Shown in pieces: positions 1 to 8,546 of a stretch of 64,000 nucleotides of DNA (position 1 is its first letter; each line of letters opens with the position of its first letter). A program made the translations under genes and the position numbers. The notes beneath the pieces were generated by a model. It was not told the origin of the DNA and made no database searches. It saw only the letters and a program-made list of their open reading frames with translations. This DNA comes from Anabaena sp. PCC 7108 (GTDB lineage Bacteria; Cyanobacteriota; Cyanobacteriia; Cyanobacteriales; Nostocaceae), in the NCBI RefSeq assembly GCF_000332135.1, contig NZ_KB235896.1, positions 2,995,321 to 3,059,320 of the forward strand. Direction: 5' to 3'.

Positions 1-459
1 ATATTCTCTTTACTCCGTAATCACGTTCGGGGTTCTGGTTGTCGGGTGTACATTGCTGACATGAAAGCGAGAATAGAATCTTTAAATAGATTTTACTATC
101 CTGATGTGATGGTAACTTGTGATGCACGAGATCAAGAAACTCCAGGTTATAAAAGATTTCCTTGTTTAATAATTGAAGTTTTATCTAATTCTACCGAAGG
201 ATTTGATAGAGGTGATAAATTTGCTGATTATCAAATGTTGGAAACTTTGCAAGAATACGTTTTAATTAATACGAAAAAACCAAGAGTTGAATGTTTTAGA
301 CGCAATGATGATGGACTTTGGATTTTACAGTCTTATGTAGGTGAACAAGCATCATTTCAATTGAAAAGTATTAATTTTGCAGGGACAATGACAGAACTTT
401 ATGAAGATGTGAATTTTCATGCTCTTGAATCAGAAAAACCTGAAAACAACATGGCATAA
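1..459 (+). CDS. Uma2-family (DUF820) endonuclease-like protein, 3' part
   Basis: The reading frame is open from base 1, so this is the C-terminal part of a gene that begins before the window; a GTG at 46 is internal. The visible part reads like the core of Uma2/DUF820 proteins: an N-terminal LLRNHVRGSGCRVYIADMK stretch, then YYPDVMVTCD, then PCLIIEVLSNSTEGFDRGDK with the PD-(D/E)XK-type Asp, Glu and Lys residues, and YVLINTKKPRVE. The family is a restriction-endonuclease-like fold that is greatly expanded in cyanobacteria, and its real substrate is not established. No partner gene is visible in the window. Confidence 0.85.
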   Translation: MFSLLRNHVRGSGCRVYIADMKARIESLNRFYYPDVMVTCDARDQETPGYKRFPCLIIEVLSNSTEGFDRGDKFADYQMLETLQEYVLINTKKPRVECFRRNDDGLWILQSYVGEQASFQLKSINFAGTMTELYEDVNFHALESEKPENNMA

Positions 460-633
460 ATAACAATCTAGCCAAAAAATGTGACAAGATTTAAAAAAAG
501 TCGGGAGTCTTAATCTCTTTATATCTCTAGATCCCCGACTTCTGATATCAATTCATAATTTATTGACAAGATAAAAAAAGAAGTGGGGAATCTCAGATAG
601 AATATTCCTCTGTCCTCTTGGTGCATAACTTCC

Positions 634-2997
634 ATGACCACATTTGGTGAAAATCCCTTTTCTCCCCAAGAAATAGCCTCAGAAGGCATAAAACCAGAAG
701 AATATACCGAAATCGTCCGCCGCTTAGGCCGTCATCCCAACAAAGCCGAATTAGGTATGTTTGGGGTAATGTGGTCAGAACATTGCTGTTATAAAAATTC
801 CCGCCCATTACTCAAACAGTTTCCCACCACCGGACCCCGTATTCTCGTTGGACCCGGTGAAAATGCCGGAGTTGTGGATATCGGTGACGGACTACAATTA
901 GCGTTTAAAATAGAATCCCATAACCACCCTTCCGCTGTTGAACCCTTCCAAGGTGCAGCCACCGGAGTTGGTGGGATATTAAGAGATATCTTTACAATGG
1001 GGGCGCGTCCCATAGCTTTATTAAACTCTTTGCGTTTTGGTGATTTGAATGATCCAAAAACCCAAAGATTGTTTACCGGTGTAGTTGCGGGAATCTCCCA
1101 TTATGGCAACTGCGTCGGCGTTCCCACAGTTGGTGGTGAAGTATATTTTGACCCCGCCTACTCTGGAAATCCCCTTGTTAACGTCATGGCCTTGGGATTG
1201 ATGGAAACATCGGAAATTGTCAAATCGGGGGCTTCAGGCTTAGGAAATCCGGTGCTGTATGTGGGTTCAACCACCGGACGTGATGGCATGGGCGGCGCAA
1301 GTTTTGCCAGTGCCGAATTAACAGATGAGTCAATGGATAATCGTCCTGCTGTGCAAGTAGGAGATCCATTTTTAGAAAAGTCTTTGATTGAAGCTTGTTT
1401 AGAGGCATTTAAAACCGGGGCTGTAGTTGCGGCACAGGATATGGGGGCTGCGGGTATCACCTGTTCAACTTCGGAAATGGCTGCTAAAGGTGGTGTGGGG
1501 ATTGATTTCGATTTAGATAAAATTCCGGCGCGGGAATTGGGCATGATTCCCTATGAATACCTGCTTTCGGAATCTCAAGAACGAATGTTATTTGTGTCTG
1601 AAAAAGGACGAGAACAGGAGTTAATTGATATTTTCCACCGTTGGGGACTGCAAGCAGTGGTTGCGGGGACAGTTATTGAAGAACCCATTGTCAGGATTTG
1701 GTTTGAGGGGAAAATTGCCGCAGAAATTCCTGCTGATGCTTTGGCGGAAAATACGCCTTTGTATGAAAGAGAATTATTAGCAGAACCTCCAGAATATGCT
1801 CAAAAAGCTTGGCAATGGACAAGTGATAGTTTACCTGTTTGCAATGTTGAGGGTATTGAAATTGAGGGAAGTTTGCAAACTTGGAATCAGATTTTATTGA
1901 CTTTGCTAGATACTCCCACCATTGCTTCTAAAAGCTGGGTTTATCGCCAATATGACCATCAAGTTCAGAATAATACAGTATTGTTACCCGGTGGTGCTGA
2001 TGCTGCTGTGGTGCGGTTACGTCCTTTAGAAGAAACTCCTAATCTTACATCCCCCATTGCCAATTTAAAATCTGGTGTTGCGGCTACGGTAGATTGTAAT
2101 TCTCGTTATGTCTATCTTGATCCTTATGAAGGGGCTAAAGCAGTAGTGGCTGAAGCTGCCCGGAATCTTAGCTGTGTGGGCGCTGAACCCCTGGCTGTGA
2201 CAGATAACCTCAATTTTGGTAGCCCAGAAAAACCGATTGGTTATTGGCAATTAGCGTCCGCTTGTCGGGGTTTAAGTGAAGGTTGTAAAGAGTTGGGAAC
2301 GCCGGTAACTGGGGGGAATGTCTCTCTCTACAATGAAACTTTTGATGCGGAAGGTAATCCCCAACCAATTTATCCGACTCCGGTTGTGGGTATGGTGGGG
2401 TTGATTCCTGATTTAACGAAAATTTGTGGACAAGGTTGGCAAAATGCAGGTGATATAATTTATCTTCTAGGTTTATCAATTCAATCAAAAATCGAATTGG
2501 GTGCTTCTGAATATTTAGCGACGATTCATCATACGATCGCAGGAAAACCGCCTAAAATTGATTTTGATTTAGAACGCGCTGTACAAAAAGCTTGTCGTGA
2601 TGGTATTCGCGCCCGTTGGATAAATTCTGCCCATGATTCGGCTGAAGGTGGTTTGGCTGTGGCTTTAGCAGAATCTTGTCTTTCTGGGAATTTGGGGGCG
2701 GAAATTAATTTCCCAATTAGTGCAAATCACGATTCCCGTTTTGATGAAGTTCTTTTTGGTGAAGGTGGGGCGAGAATTTTAGTTTCTGTAAGTAAAGAAA
2801 ACCAAGAAAAATGGGAATCCTATTTACAGGAGCATCTGCCAGAGAATTGGCAAAAACTAGGAACAGTTTCTAATTCTGGGAATTTGGAGATTTTAACCGC
2901 AGATAACCACAAATTACTCCAGGTTAGTCTCGAAGATATGAGCGATCGCTATTCTTTAGCCATCTCTAAACGTCTCGCTATCTACACCAATACCTAA
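634..2997 (+). CDS. purL: Phosphoribosylformylglycinamidine synthase subunit PurL
   Basis: This enzyme makes formylglycinamidine ribonucleotide from FGAR, ATP and glutamine-derived ammonia, the fourth step of purine synthesis, in the cytosol. At 787 residues it is the small-form PurL, which works with separate PurS and PurQ proteins; neither is in the window. Family signatures are [15 protein letters not shown] near residue 47, the nucleotide-binding [21 protein letters not shown] near residue 93, [15 protein letters not shown] near residue 270, and the C-terminal AIRS-like half with [13 protein letters not shown] 634 is taken as the start. purF follows on the same strand after 224 bp that contain a large hairpin and a repeat, so the two are neighbours in pathway but perhaps not strictly one transcript. 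Confidence 0.97.
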   Translation: MTTFGENPFSPQEIASEGIKPEEYTEIVRRLGRHPNKAELGMFGVMWSEHCCYKNSRPLLKQFPTTGPRILVGPGENAGVVDIGDGLQLAFKIESHNHPSAVEPFQGAATGVGGILRDIFTMGARPIALLNSLRFGDLNDPKTQRLFTGVVAGISHYGNCVGVPTVGGEVYFDPAYSGNPLVNVMALGLMETSEIVKSGASGLGNPVLYVGSTTGRDGMGGASFASAELTDESMDNRPAVQVGDPFLEKSLIEACLEAFKTGAVVAAQDMGAAGITCSTSEMAAKGGVGIDFDLDKIPARELGMIPYEYLLSESQERMLFVSEKGREQELIDIFHRWGLQAVVAGTVIEEPIVRIWFEGKIAAEIPADALAENTPLYERELLAEPPEYAQKAWQWTSDSLPVCNVEGIEIEGSLQTWNQILLTLLDTPTIASKSWVYRQYDHQVQNNTVLLPGGADAAVVRLRPLEETPNLTSPIANLKSGVAATVDCNSRYVYLDPYEGAKAVVAEAARNLSCVGAEPLAVTDNLNFGSPEKPIGYWQLASACRGLSEGCKELGTPVTGGNVSLYNETFDAEGNPQPIYPTPVVGMVGLIPDLTKICGQGWQNAGDIIYLLGLSIQSKIELGASEYLATIHHTIAGKPPKIDFDLERAVQKACRDGIRARWINSAHDSAEGGLAVALAESCLSGNLGAEINFPISANHDSRFDEVLFGEGGARILVSVSKENQEKWESYLQEHLPENWQKLGTVSNSGNLEILTADNHKLLQVSLEDMSDRYSLAISKRLAIYTNT

Positions 2998-3010
2998 TCG
3001 AGATCAAAAA

Positions 3011-3055
3011 TCAAGGATGAATCATAAAAATTTACAATTCTTACTTCATCCTTGA
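3011..3055 (+). terminator. Hairpin after purL
   Basis: A perfect 11-bp inverted repeat (TCAAGGATGAA at 3011-3021, TTCATCCTTGA at 3045-3055) lies 13 bp after the purL stop, with a 23-nt AT-rich loop. No clear U-tract follows, so it may stabilise the 3' end or attenuate rather than terminate strongly. Confidence 0.4.
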
Positions 3056-3150
3056 CCAATTTACTGTACTGTTTTAATGGATGGTTAAAGATTTGTTAAG
3101 AGGCAGGAAGAAGGAGTTCAGGAGAAAGAAGAAATAAAATTACCCAATTC

Positions 3151-3182
3151 CCAATCACCAATCACCAATCACCAATCACCAG
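3151..3182. repeat. Heptamer tandem repeat (CCAATCA)n
   Basis: About four copies of CCAATCA in tandem just before purF. Heptamer STRRs of this kind are typical of heterocystous cyanobacteria. Confidence 0.8.
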
Positions 3183-3221
3183 TTCCCACTGACTCGACAC
3201 CCCACCAGGAGCAATACCAGC

Positions 3222-4682
3222 ATGATTCCCATTAATTCCGTTACCTCGGATGAACACCGTCCTGACAAGCCAGAAGAAGCTTGCGGTGTTTTTGGCATCT
3301 ACGCCCCAGAACAAGACGTTGCTAAATTGACCTACTTTGGATTGTATGCTCTCCAACATCGGGGTCAAGAATCTGCTGGTATTGCTACCTTTGAGGGTCA
3401 AGTAGTACACCAACACAAAGATATGGGTTTGGTATCTCAAGTTTTCAGTGAAACCATTTTAGATGAGTTACCCGGTAATTTAGCTGTTGGTCACACACGT
3501 TATTCAACCACCGGTTCCAGCCGCAAAGTTAACGCCCAACCCGCTGTGGTGGAAACTCGCTTAGGTTTATTAGCATTAGCACATAATGGTAATTTAGTCA
3601 ATACTGTAGCACTGCGAGAAGAATTACTTAAGAGTGATTTTAACTTAGTCACAACCACAGACTCAGAAATGATTGCTTATGCGATCGCACAAGAAGTCAA
3701 CACCGGTGCAGATTGGTTAGAAGGTTCTATCCGCGCCTTTAATCGTTGTGAAGGTGCATTTAGCCTAGTTATTGGTACACCTACAGGTGTGATGGGTGTG
3801 CGTGATCCTCATGGCATTCGTCCCTTAGTCATAGGCACTTTAGATAGTGATCCTGTGCGTTACGTTCTGGCTTCCGAAACTTGCGGTTTGGATATTATTG
3901 GTGCAGAATACCTGCGAGATGTCGAACCAGGGGAGTTAGTTTGGATCACCGAAGCCGGTTTAGCTTCCTTCCATTGGAGTCAACAGCCAGAACGCAAACT
4001 GTGTATTTTTGAAATGATCTATTTTGCCCGTCCTGATAGCATCATGCACAACGAAACTTTATATAGTTATCGGATGCGCTTAGGACGAAGAATAGCCAAA
4101 GAATCTCCCGTAAATGCCGATATAGTTTTTGGAGTTCCTGATTCTGGTATACCTGCGGCAATTGGCTTTTCCCAAGCTTCTGGTATTCCCTACGGTGAAG
4201 GACTGATTAAAAATCGCTACGTTGGACGCACCTTTATTCAGCCGACACAAGCCATGCGTGAGTTAGGTTTGCGGATGAAACTCAACCCGCTCAAAGATGT
4301 GTTAGCTGGTAAAAGAGTGATCATTGTCGATGATTCGATTGTGCGGGGTACTACCAGCCGTAAACTCGTCAAAACCCTGCGTGAAGCCGGTGCGGTGGAA
4401 GTACACATGAGAATTTCTTCACCTCCTGTCACTCATCCTTGCTTTTATGGGATTGATACCGATACTCAGGATCAATTAATTGCTGCGACTAAATCAGTTG
4501 CAGAAATTGCTAAACAATTAGAAGTTGATAGTCTTGCTTATCTGAGTTGGGACGGAATGTTGGAAGAAACCAAAGAAGATACTAATAATTTCTGTTCTGC
4601 TTGTTTTACTGGTGATTATCCGGTTGCTATTCCTGAACAGGTGAAACGTTCTAAATTGATGTTGGAAAAAATCGGCGTTTAG
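3222..4682 (+). CDS. purF: Amidophosphoribosyltransferase PurF
   Basis: Catalyses the first committed step of purine synthesis: PRPP plus glutamine gives phosphoribosylamine. An N-terminal Ntn glutaminase domain is followed by a PRTase domain. The nucleophile is the Cys in EEACGVFGIY near residue 21, exposed after propeptide removal; LQHRGQESAGI, HTRYSTTG and AHNGNLVN mark the glutaminase. The PRPP loop VIIVDDSIVRGTTSRKLV is in the second half, and FCSACFTGDYP near the C-terminus is typical of the Fe-S-type (Bacillus-like) enzyme. At 486 residues it has the usual length. An AGGAG lies about 9 nt before ATG 3222 and supports that start. It follows purL. Confidence 0.97.
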   Translation: MIPINSVTSDEHRPDKPEEACGVFGIYAPEQDVAKLTYFGLYALQHRGQESAGIATFEGQVVHQHKDMGLVSQVFSETILDELPGNLAVGHTRYSTTGSSRKVNAQPAVVETRLGLLALAHNGNLVNTVALREELLKSDFNLVTTTDSEMIAYAIAQEVNTGADWLEGSIRAFNRCEGAFSLVIGTPTGVMGVRDPHGIRPLVIGTLDSDPVRYVLASETCGLDIIGAEYLRDVEPGELVWITEAGLASFHWSQQPERKLCIFEMIYFARPDSIMHNETLYSYRMRLGRRIAKESPVNADIVFGVPDSGIPAAIGFSQASGIPYGEGLIKNRYVGRTFIQPTQAMRELGLRMKLNPLKDVLAGKRVIIVDDSIVRGTTSRKLVKTLREAGAVEVHMRISSPPVTHPCFYGIDTDTQDQLIAATKSVAEIAKQLEVDSLAYLSWDGMLEETKEDTNNFCSACFTGDYPVAIPEQVKRSKLMLEKIGV

Positions 4683-4690
4683 TCGATATT

Positions 4691-4780
4691 AGGACTTACG
4701 CAAAAGTAAGGAAAAAATGAACCGCGAAGGCGCAAAGAGCGCGAAGGAAAGAGGGTTTAGAGAAATTTTGCGTAAGTCCT
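4691..4780. mobile_element. 90-bp MITE-like element with 15-bp perfect terminal inverted repeats
   Basis: Ends are AGGACTTACGCAAAA (4691-4705) and its exact reverse complement (4766-4780). The interior holds a 'gcgaaggcgcaaagagcgcg' type segment found widely between cyanobacterial genes. GATATT occurs at both flanks (4685-4690 and 4782-4787), with a one-base offset on the right, which may be a target duplication. No coding capacity. The same end sequence recurs in the array at 7942-8521. Confidence 0.65.
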
Positions 4781-5149
4781 GGATATTCAAAACTCACTAC
4801 ATCACAAAGGTAGGGGGCAGGGGGCAAGGAGCAGGGGCGCAGGGGAGAAAAACACTTAATCTTAGCTCTTAACCCACATTCCGCACCCTGGGGTGTCACA
4901 TAGTATTATCACTTAATTCTCTCTTGATTTTTGGATATAAATTATGCCTTATCGACATCATGTATCCGTTAATTCATTGAGATGTGGTATACAATACATC
5001 CTCATATCATCACAAAAAAGAGTAAAAACCGATTGTGACAGTTGAGGGTGCGGAAGATAGGCTTAACTCTTACCTCTTCACTGTCACGTGTCACCTCTTA
5101 CCTCTTCACTGTCACCTGTCACCTGTCACCTGTCACCTTCTTCCTGCCT
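4781..5149. other. Gene-free spacer with repeats
   Basis: Between the element and the glutaredoxin-like gene there is a G-rich run of GGGGGCAGG-type units (about 4806-4843), then AT-rich DNA, then the tandem repeat at 5066-5137. No gene is seen. Confidence 0.5.
5066..5137. repeat. Heptamer tandem repeat (CTGTCAC)n
   Basis: Repeated CTGTCAC/CTCTTAC units end 12 bp before the glutaredoxin-like ATG. A second array of the same unit is at 38245-38273, so it is a dispersed STRR family. Confidence 0.8.
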
Positions 5150-5449
5150 ATGCGATTAATTTTATACAGCAAACCCGGTTGTCATTTGTGTGAAGGCTTG
5201 CAAGAAAAGCTTGAACAAATCCAAAATCCTAGTTTTGAGTTAGAAATTCGGGATATTACAACTCGTGAAGATTGGTTTGGTAAATATCAGTATGAGGTGC
5301 CGGTGCTTTATTTATCGAACCACAGAGGCACAGAGGACACAGAGGTTGAAGAACCTCTACCCCGTCCTTCTCCTCGTGCTAGTGTCACGCAATTGGAACA
5401 AATGCTTTGTAAATATATATCCAATTTAGAAAAAAATAATGCAGAATAG
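5150..5449 (+). CDS. Glutaredoxin-like protein
   Basis: A 99-residue thioredoxin-fold protein. RLILYSKPGCHLCEGLQEKL at the N-terminus gives beta1, the CHLC dithiol active site (residues 11-14) and helix 1; YEVPVLYL is the cis-Pro strand near residue 50; ASVTQLEQML is the last helix. The frame stays open upstream to 5042, but that part is encoded by the heptamer repeat, so ATG 5150 is preferred. Between the cis-Pro strand and the conserved LPRPSPRAS stretch lies NHRGTEDTEVEE, encoded by CACAGAGG-type intergenic repeat DNA: a repeat has entered the gene in frame. It likely reduces a disulfide substrate; the partner is unknown. murE starts 32 bp downstream. Confidence 0.85.
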   Translation: MRLILYSKPGCHLCEGLQEKLEQIQNPSFELEIRDITTREDWFGKYQYEVPVLYLSNHRGTEDTEVEEPLPRPSPRASVTQLEQMLCKYISNLEKNNAE

Positions 5450-5481
5450 GCGCAAGTAAAGCTTGTGGCGAGGTGCAGCAA

Positions 5482-6975
5482 ATGAACTTAAGGGAATTAC
5501 TAGCGACAGTAGAAGGTCTGGAAAATCCTAGTTTAGCCGATGTGGAAGTTAAGGGCATTAAAACTAACTCTCATGCTTGCGGTGTGGGAGATTTGTTTAT
5601 TGGGATGCCAGGAACTAGAGTAGATGGTGGGGAGTTTTGGTCGAGTGCTTTGGCTTCTGGTGCGGTTGCGGCTATTGTTTCTCCCGAAGCTATCCAGAAA
5701 AATCCGCCGACACCGGAATCTATGGTGATTCCTGCCGGTAATATGACGAAAGCTTGCGCTCAAATTGCAGCCGCTTTTTACGGTTATCCTGGACAAAAGT
5801 TGAAGTTGGTGGGTGTAACTGGTACAAATGGCAAAACTACCACTACTCACTTGATTGAATATTTTATTACGAAAGCTAGTTTACCTACTGCTTTGCTGGG
5901 AACTCTCTACACTCGTTGGCCGGGTTTTGAACAAACTGCTGTTCACACTACTCCTTTTGCGGTGGAATTACAACAACAGTTAGCAGCAGCGGTAAATGTT
6001 GGTTGTGAGTTTGGGGTAATGGAAGTCAGTTCCCACGCTTTAGCACAAGGTAGGGTTTTGGGTTGTTCGTTTGAGGTGGGGGTATTTAGCAATCTTACCC
6101 AAGACCATCTTGACTATCACACAGATATGGAGGATTATTTTGCAGCGAAGGCGTTGTTATTTAGTCCTGATTATCTCCAAGGACGGGCAATTATTAACGC
6201 TGATGATGAATATGGTAAGCGTTTAATTGCAGGATTGAAACGAGAACGAGTTTGGAGTTACAGTGTTAACGACAATAACGCTGATTTTTGGATGAGTGAT
6301 TTAAGTTATCAGCCAAATGGTGTCAATGGGATTCTGCATACACCAAAGGGTGATGTGGCTTTTTCTTCGCCTTTGGTTGGTCAGTATAATTTAGAAAATC
6401 TTTTGGCTGCTGTTGGTGCGGTTTTACATTTGGGGTTAGATTTGCAATTGGTAGCCAATGCGATTCCTGATTTTCCTGGTGTTCCTGGACGTATGGAACG
6501 GGTACAAATTAGTAATGACCAAGATGTGAGCGTAATTGTGGATTATGCTCACACTCCTGATAGTTTGGAGAATTTGTTGAAAGCGGCTCGTCCGTTTATT
6601 CCTGGTAAAATGATATGTGTGTTTGGTTGTGGGGGGGATCGCGATCGCACTAAACGTCCTAAAATGGGAAAAATAGCTGCCCAATTAGCTGATGTGGCTG
6701 TGGTGACTTCAGATAATCCCCGCACTGAAGACCCAGAAAAAATTCTCCAAGATGTGCTGGCTGGTATTCCTGATTCTGTTCAACCGATGGTAATATGCGA
6801 TCGCTCTACAGCAATTCATACCGCCATTTTACAAGCAAAACCCGGTGATGGGGTGTTGTTGGCTGGTAAAGGTCACGAAGATTATCAAATTCTCGGTACT
6901 GAAAAAATCCATTTTGACGACAGAGAACAAGCAAGAGACGCTTTACAGGCAAGAATTACAGCAGTTTTCGGTTAA
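5482..6975 (+). CDS. murE: UDP-N-acetylmuramoyl-tripeptide synthetase MurE
   Basis: Adds the third stem-peptide residue to UDP-MurNAc-L-Ala-D-Glu in cytosolic peptidoglycan precursor synthesis. The ATP loop GVTGTNGKTTTTHL is at residues 111-124, the middle domain has MEVSSHALAQGRV, and DNPR at 411-414 is the signature of enzymes that use meso-diaminopimelate. GHEDYQILG is close to the C-terminus. A length of 497 residues is normal. GTG 5473 is an alternative start in the same frame; ATG 5482 is chosen because AGGTG lies just ahead of it and the N-terminus MNLRELLATV fits the family. Confidence 0.95.
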   Translation: MNLRELLATVEGLENPSLADVEVKGIKTNSHACGVGDLFIGMPGTRVDGGEFWSSALASGAVAAIVSPEAIQKNPPTPESMVIPAGNMTKACAQIAAAFYGYPGQKLKLVGVTGTNGKTTTTHLIEYFITKASLPTALLGTLYTRWPGFEQTAVHTTPFAVELQQQLAAAVNVGCEFGVMEVSSHALAQGRVLGCSFEVGVFSNLTQDHLDYHTDMEDYFAAKALLFSPDYLQGRAIINADDEYGKRLIAGLKRERVWSYSVNDNNADFWMSDLSYQPNGVNGILHTPKGDVAFSSPLVGQYNLENLLAAVGAVLHLGLDLQLVANAIPDFPGVPGRMERVQISNDQDVSVIVDYAHTPDSLENLLKAARPFIPGKMICVFGCGGDRDRTKRPKMGKIAAQLADVAVVTSDNPRTEDPEKILQDVLAGIPDSVQPMVICDRSTAIHTAILQAKPGDGVLLAGKGHEDYQILGTEKIHFDDREQARDALQARITAVFG

Positions 6976-7000
6976 TTAGACCACACAAAGAGAGGAAAAA

Positions 7001-7522
7001 ATGCCAAGAACACAGAAAAACGATAACTTTGTTGACAAATCCTTTACCGTCATGGCAGATTTGATCCTCAAACTGCTACCAGCTAACAGAAAAGCTAAAG
7101 AAGCATTTGTCTATTACCGAGATGGGATGTCAGCCCAGGCAGAAGGTGAATATGCTGAAGCACTGGATTACTATGAAGAAGCTCTCACACTAGAGGAAGA
7201 CTCCAATGATCAGAGTTATATTCTCTACAATATGGGGCTGATTTACGCTAGTAATGGCGACCACAAAAAAGCTTTGGAATATTATCACCAGTCTATTGAG
7301 TTAAATCCTCGTCTACCCCAGGCTTTGAATAACATCGCCGTGATTTATCATTTTCAAGGCGAAAAGGCTAAAGAAGAGGGAGATAACGACGCTGGAGAAG
7401 CACTTTTTGACCAAGCCGCAGATTATTGGATTAGAGCAATTCGTATGGCTCCCAATAATTACATTGAAGCTCAAAACTGGTTAAAAACCACTGGGCGATC
7501 GCAAATTGACGTATTCTTTTAA
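7001..7522 (+). CDS. ycf3: Photosystem I assembly protein Ycf3
   Basis: A 173-residue TPR protein that acts on the stromal/cytoplasmic face of the thylakoid as a chaperone for PSI subunits. Three TPR motifs are visible: [20 protein letters not shown] (about 37-56), [20 protein letters not shown] (about 74-93) and a third after [16 protein letters not shown] (about 106-121), ending in the typical [19 protein letters not shown] lies 6 nt before ATG 7001. Length and order match chloroplast and cyanobacterial Ycf3. Confidence 0.96.
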   Translation: MPRTQKNDNFVDKSFTVMADLILKLLPANRKAKEAFVYYRDGMSAQAEGEYAEALDYYEEALTLEEDSNDQSYILYNMGLIYASNGDHKKALEYYHQSIELNPRLPQALNNIAVIYHFQGEKAKEEGDNDAGEALFDQAADYWIRAIRMAPNNYIEAQNWLKTTGRSQIDVFF

Positions 7523-7648
7523 CGAATTGGGGATGGGTAATTGGTCATTGGTGATAGGTAATTAAGTTATTCTTAATTTTCTCCTCGTCTCCTTTCTTCC
7601 CCACTCCCTGTTCTCTATTCCCTGTTAGCAAGTTCTCACTCACAAACT

Positions 7649-7939
7649 ATGATTGATCGTGAACAAGTTCGCAAAGTCGCTAATCTCGCTCGGTTAGAAT
7701 TGACACCAGACGAAGAAGAAAAATTCACCACCCAATTGGGTAGTATTCTGGAGTATATCGAACAACTGAGTGAACTTGATGTCACAGATGTACTACCAAC
7801 AACCAGAGCCATTGATGTCAGCAATGTGACACGTGAAGATAATTTGCAGCCTTATGCCGACAGAGACGCTATTCTCAGCAGCGCACCTCAACAAGAAGGC
7901 GACTTTTTTAGAGTACCAAAAATTCTTAATGCTGACTAA
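7649..7939 (+). CDS. gatC: Aspartyl/glutamyl-tRNA amidotransferase subunit C
   Basis: A 96-residue GatC that clamps GatA to GatB in the tRNA-dependent amidotransferase, which makes Gln-tRNA(Gln) (and Asn-tRNA) in organisms lacking the direct synthetase. Family hallmarks are [18 protein letters not shown] at the N-terminus, [18 protein letters not shown] in the centre, and the C-terminal FFRVPKIL. gatA and gatB are not in the window, as is usual in cyanobacteria. Confidence 0.95.
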   Translation: MIDREQVRKVANLARLELTPDEEEKFTTQLGSILEYIEQLSELDVTDVLPTTRAIDVSNVTREDNLQPYADRDAILSSAPQQEGDFFRVPKILNAD

Positions 7940-7941
7940 AC

Positions 7942-8521
7942 AAGTCGGTTAATCATTTGTTAGCTTTTAGCTTACTTAGGACTTATGTAAGTGTCACACA
8001 AAAAATCCATTGTAGGGTGCGTCAGATATCAAGTATCTGTTTATTTATATGACTTACCCAAGTGTCACACAAAAAATCCATTGTAGGGTGCGTCAGATAT
8101 CAAGTATCTGTTTATTTGCAGGATTTATGCAGTCTGACGCACCTTATCTAAAGAAGTCGGTTAATCATTGTTAGCTTTTAGCTTACTTAGGACTTACGCA
8201 AGTGTCACACCAAAAATCTGTTGTATGGTGCGTCAGATATCAAGAATCTGTTTATTTATAGGACTTACCCAAGTGTCACACCAAAAATCTGTTGTAGGGT
8301 GCGTCAGATATCAAGTATCTGTTTATTTGCAGGATTTATGCAGTCTGACGCACCTTATCTAAAGAAGTCGGTTAATCATTGTTAGCTTTTAGCTTACTTA
8401 GGACTTACGCAAGTGTCACACCAAAAATCTGTTGTATGGTGCGTCAGATATCAAGTATCTGTTTATTTACCAGATTTATGCAGTCTGACGCACCCTACCA
8501 ATGTGCCAGTTGCTAAGTCCT
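7942..8521. repeat. Array of three 211-212-bp units with nested 71-bp sub-repeats
   Basis: Two full units begin at AAGTCGG 7942 and 8154, and a shorter third begins at 8365. Within full units a 71-bp subunit starting GACTTA[C/T] and containing AGTGTCACAC...GGTGCGTCAGATATCAAG occurs twice (7980/8051 and 8191/8262); the third unit has it once (8402). Each unit also holds GTGCGTCAGA facing TCTGACGCAC, giving a hairpin. The array starts near TTAGGACTTA and ends in TAAGTCCT, the same termini as the element at 4691-4780. Short ORFs inside are repeat-encoded. Confidence 0.85.
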
Positions 8522-8546
8522 GTTACTGTTGATTAACCCTATTTTC

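Noticed and set aside
5042-5149. Longer N-terminus for the glutaredoxin-like gene
   Set aside because: The extra 36 codons are encoded by the CTGTCAC tandem repeat, and the thioredoxin fold begins at Met 5150.
8168-8362. 64-codon open frame on the plus strand
   Set aside because: Lies entirely in the 211-bp repeat units; its peptide repeats itself because the DNA does.
7942-8521. CRISPR array
   Set aside because: Units are 71 and 211 bp with no unique spacers; no cas genes in the window.
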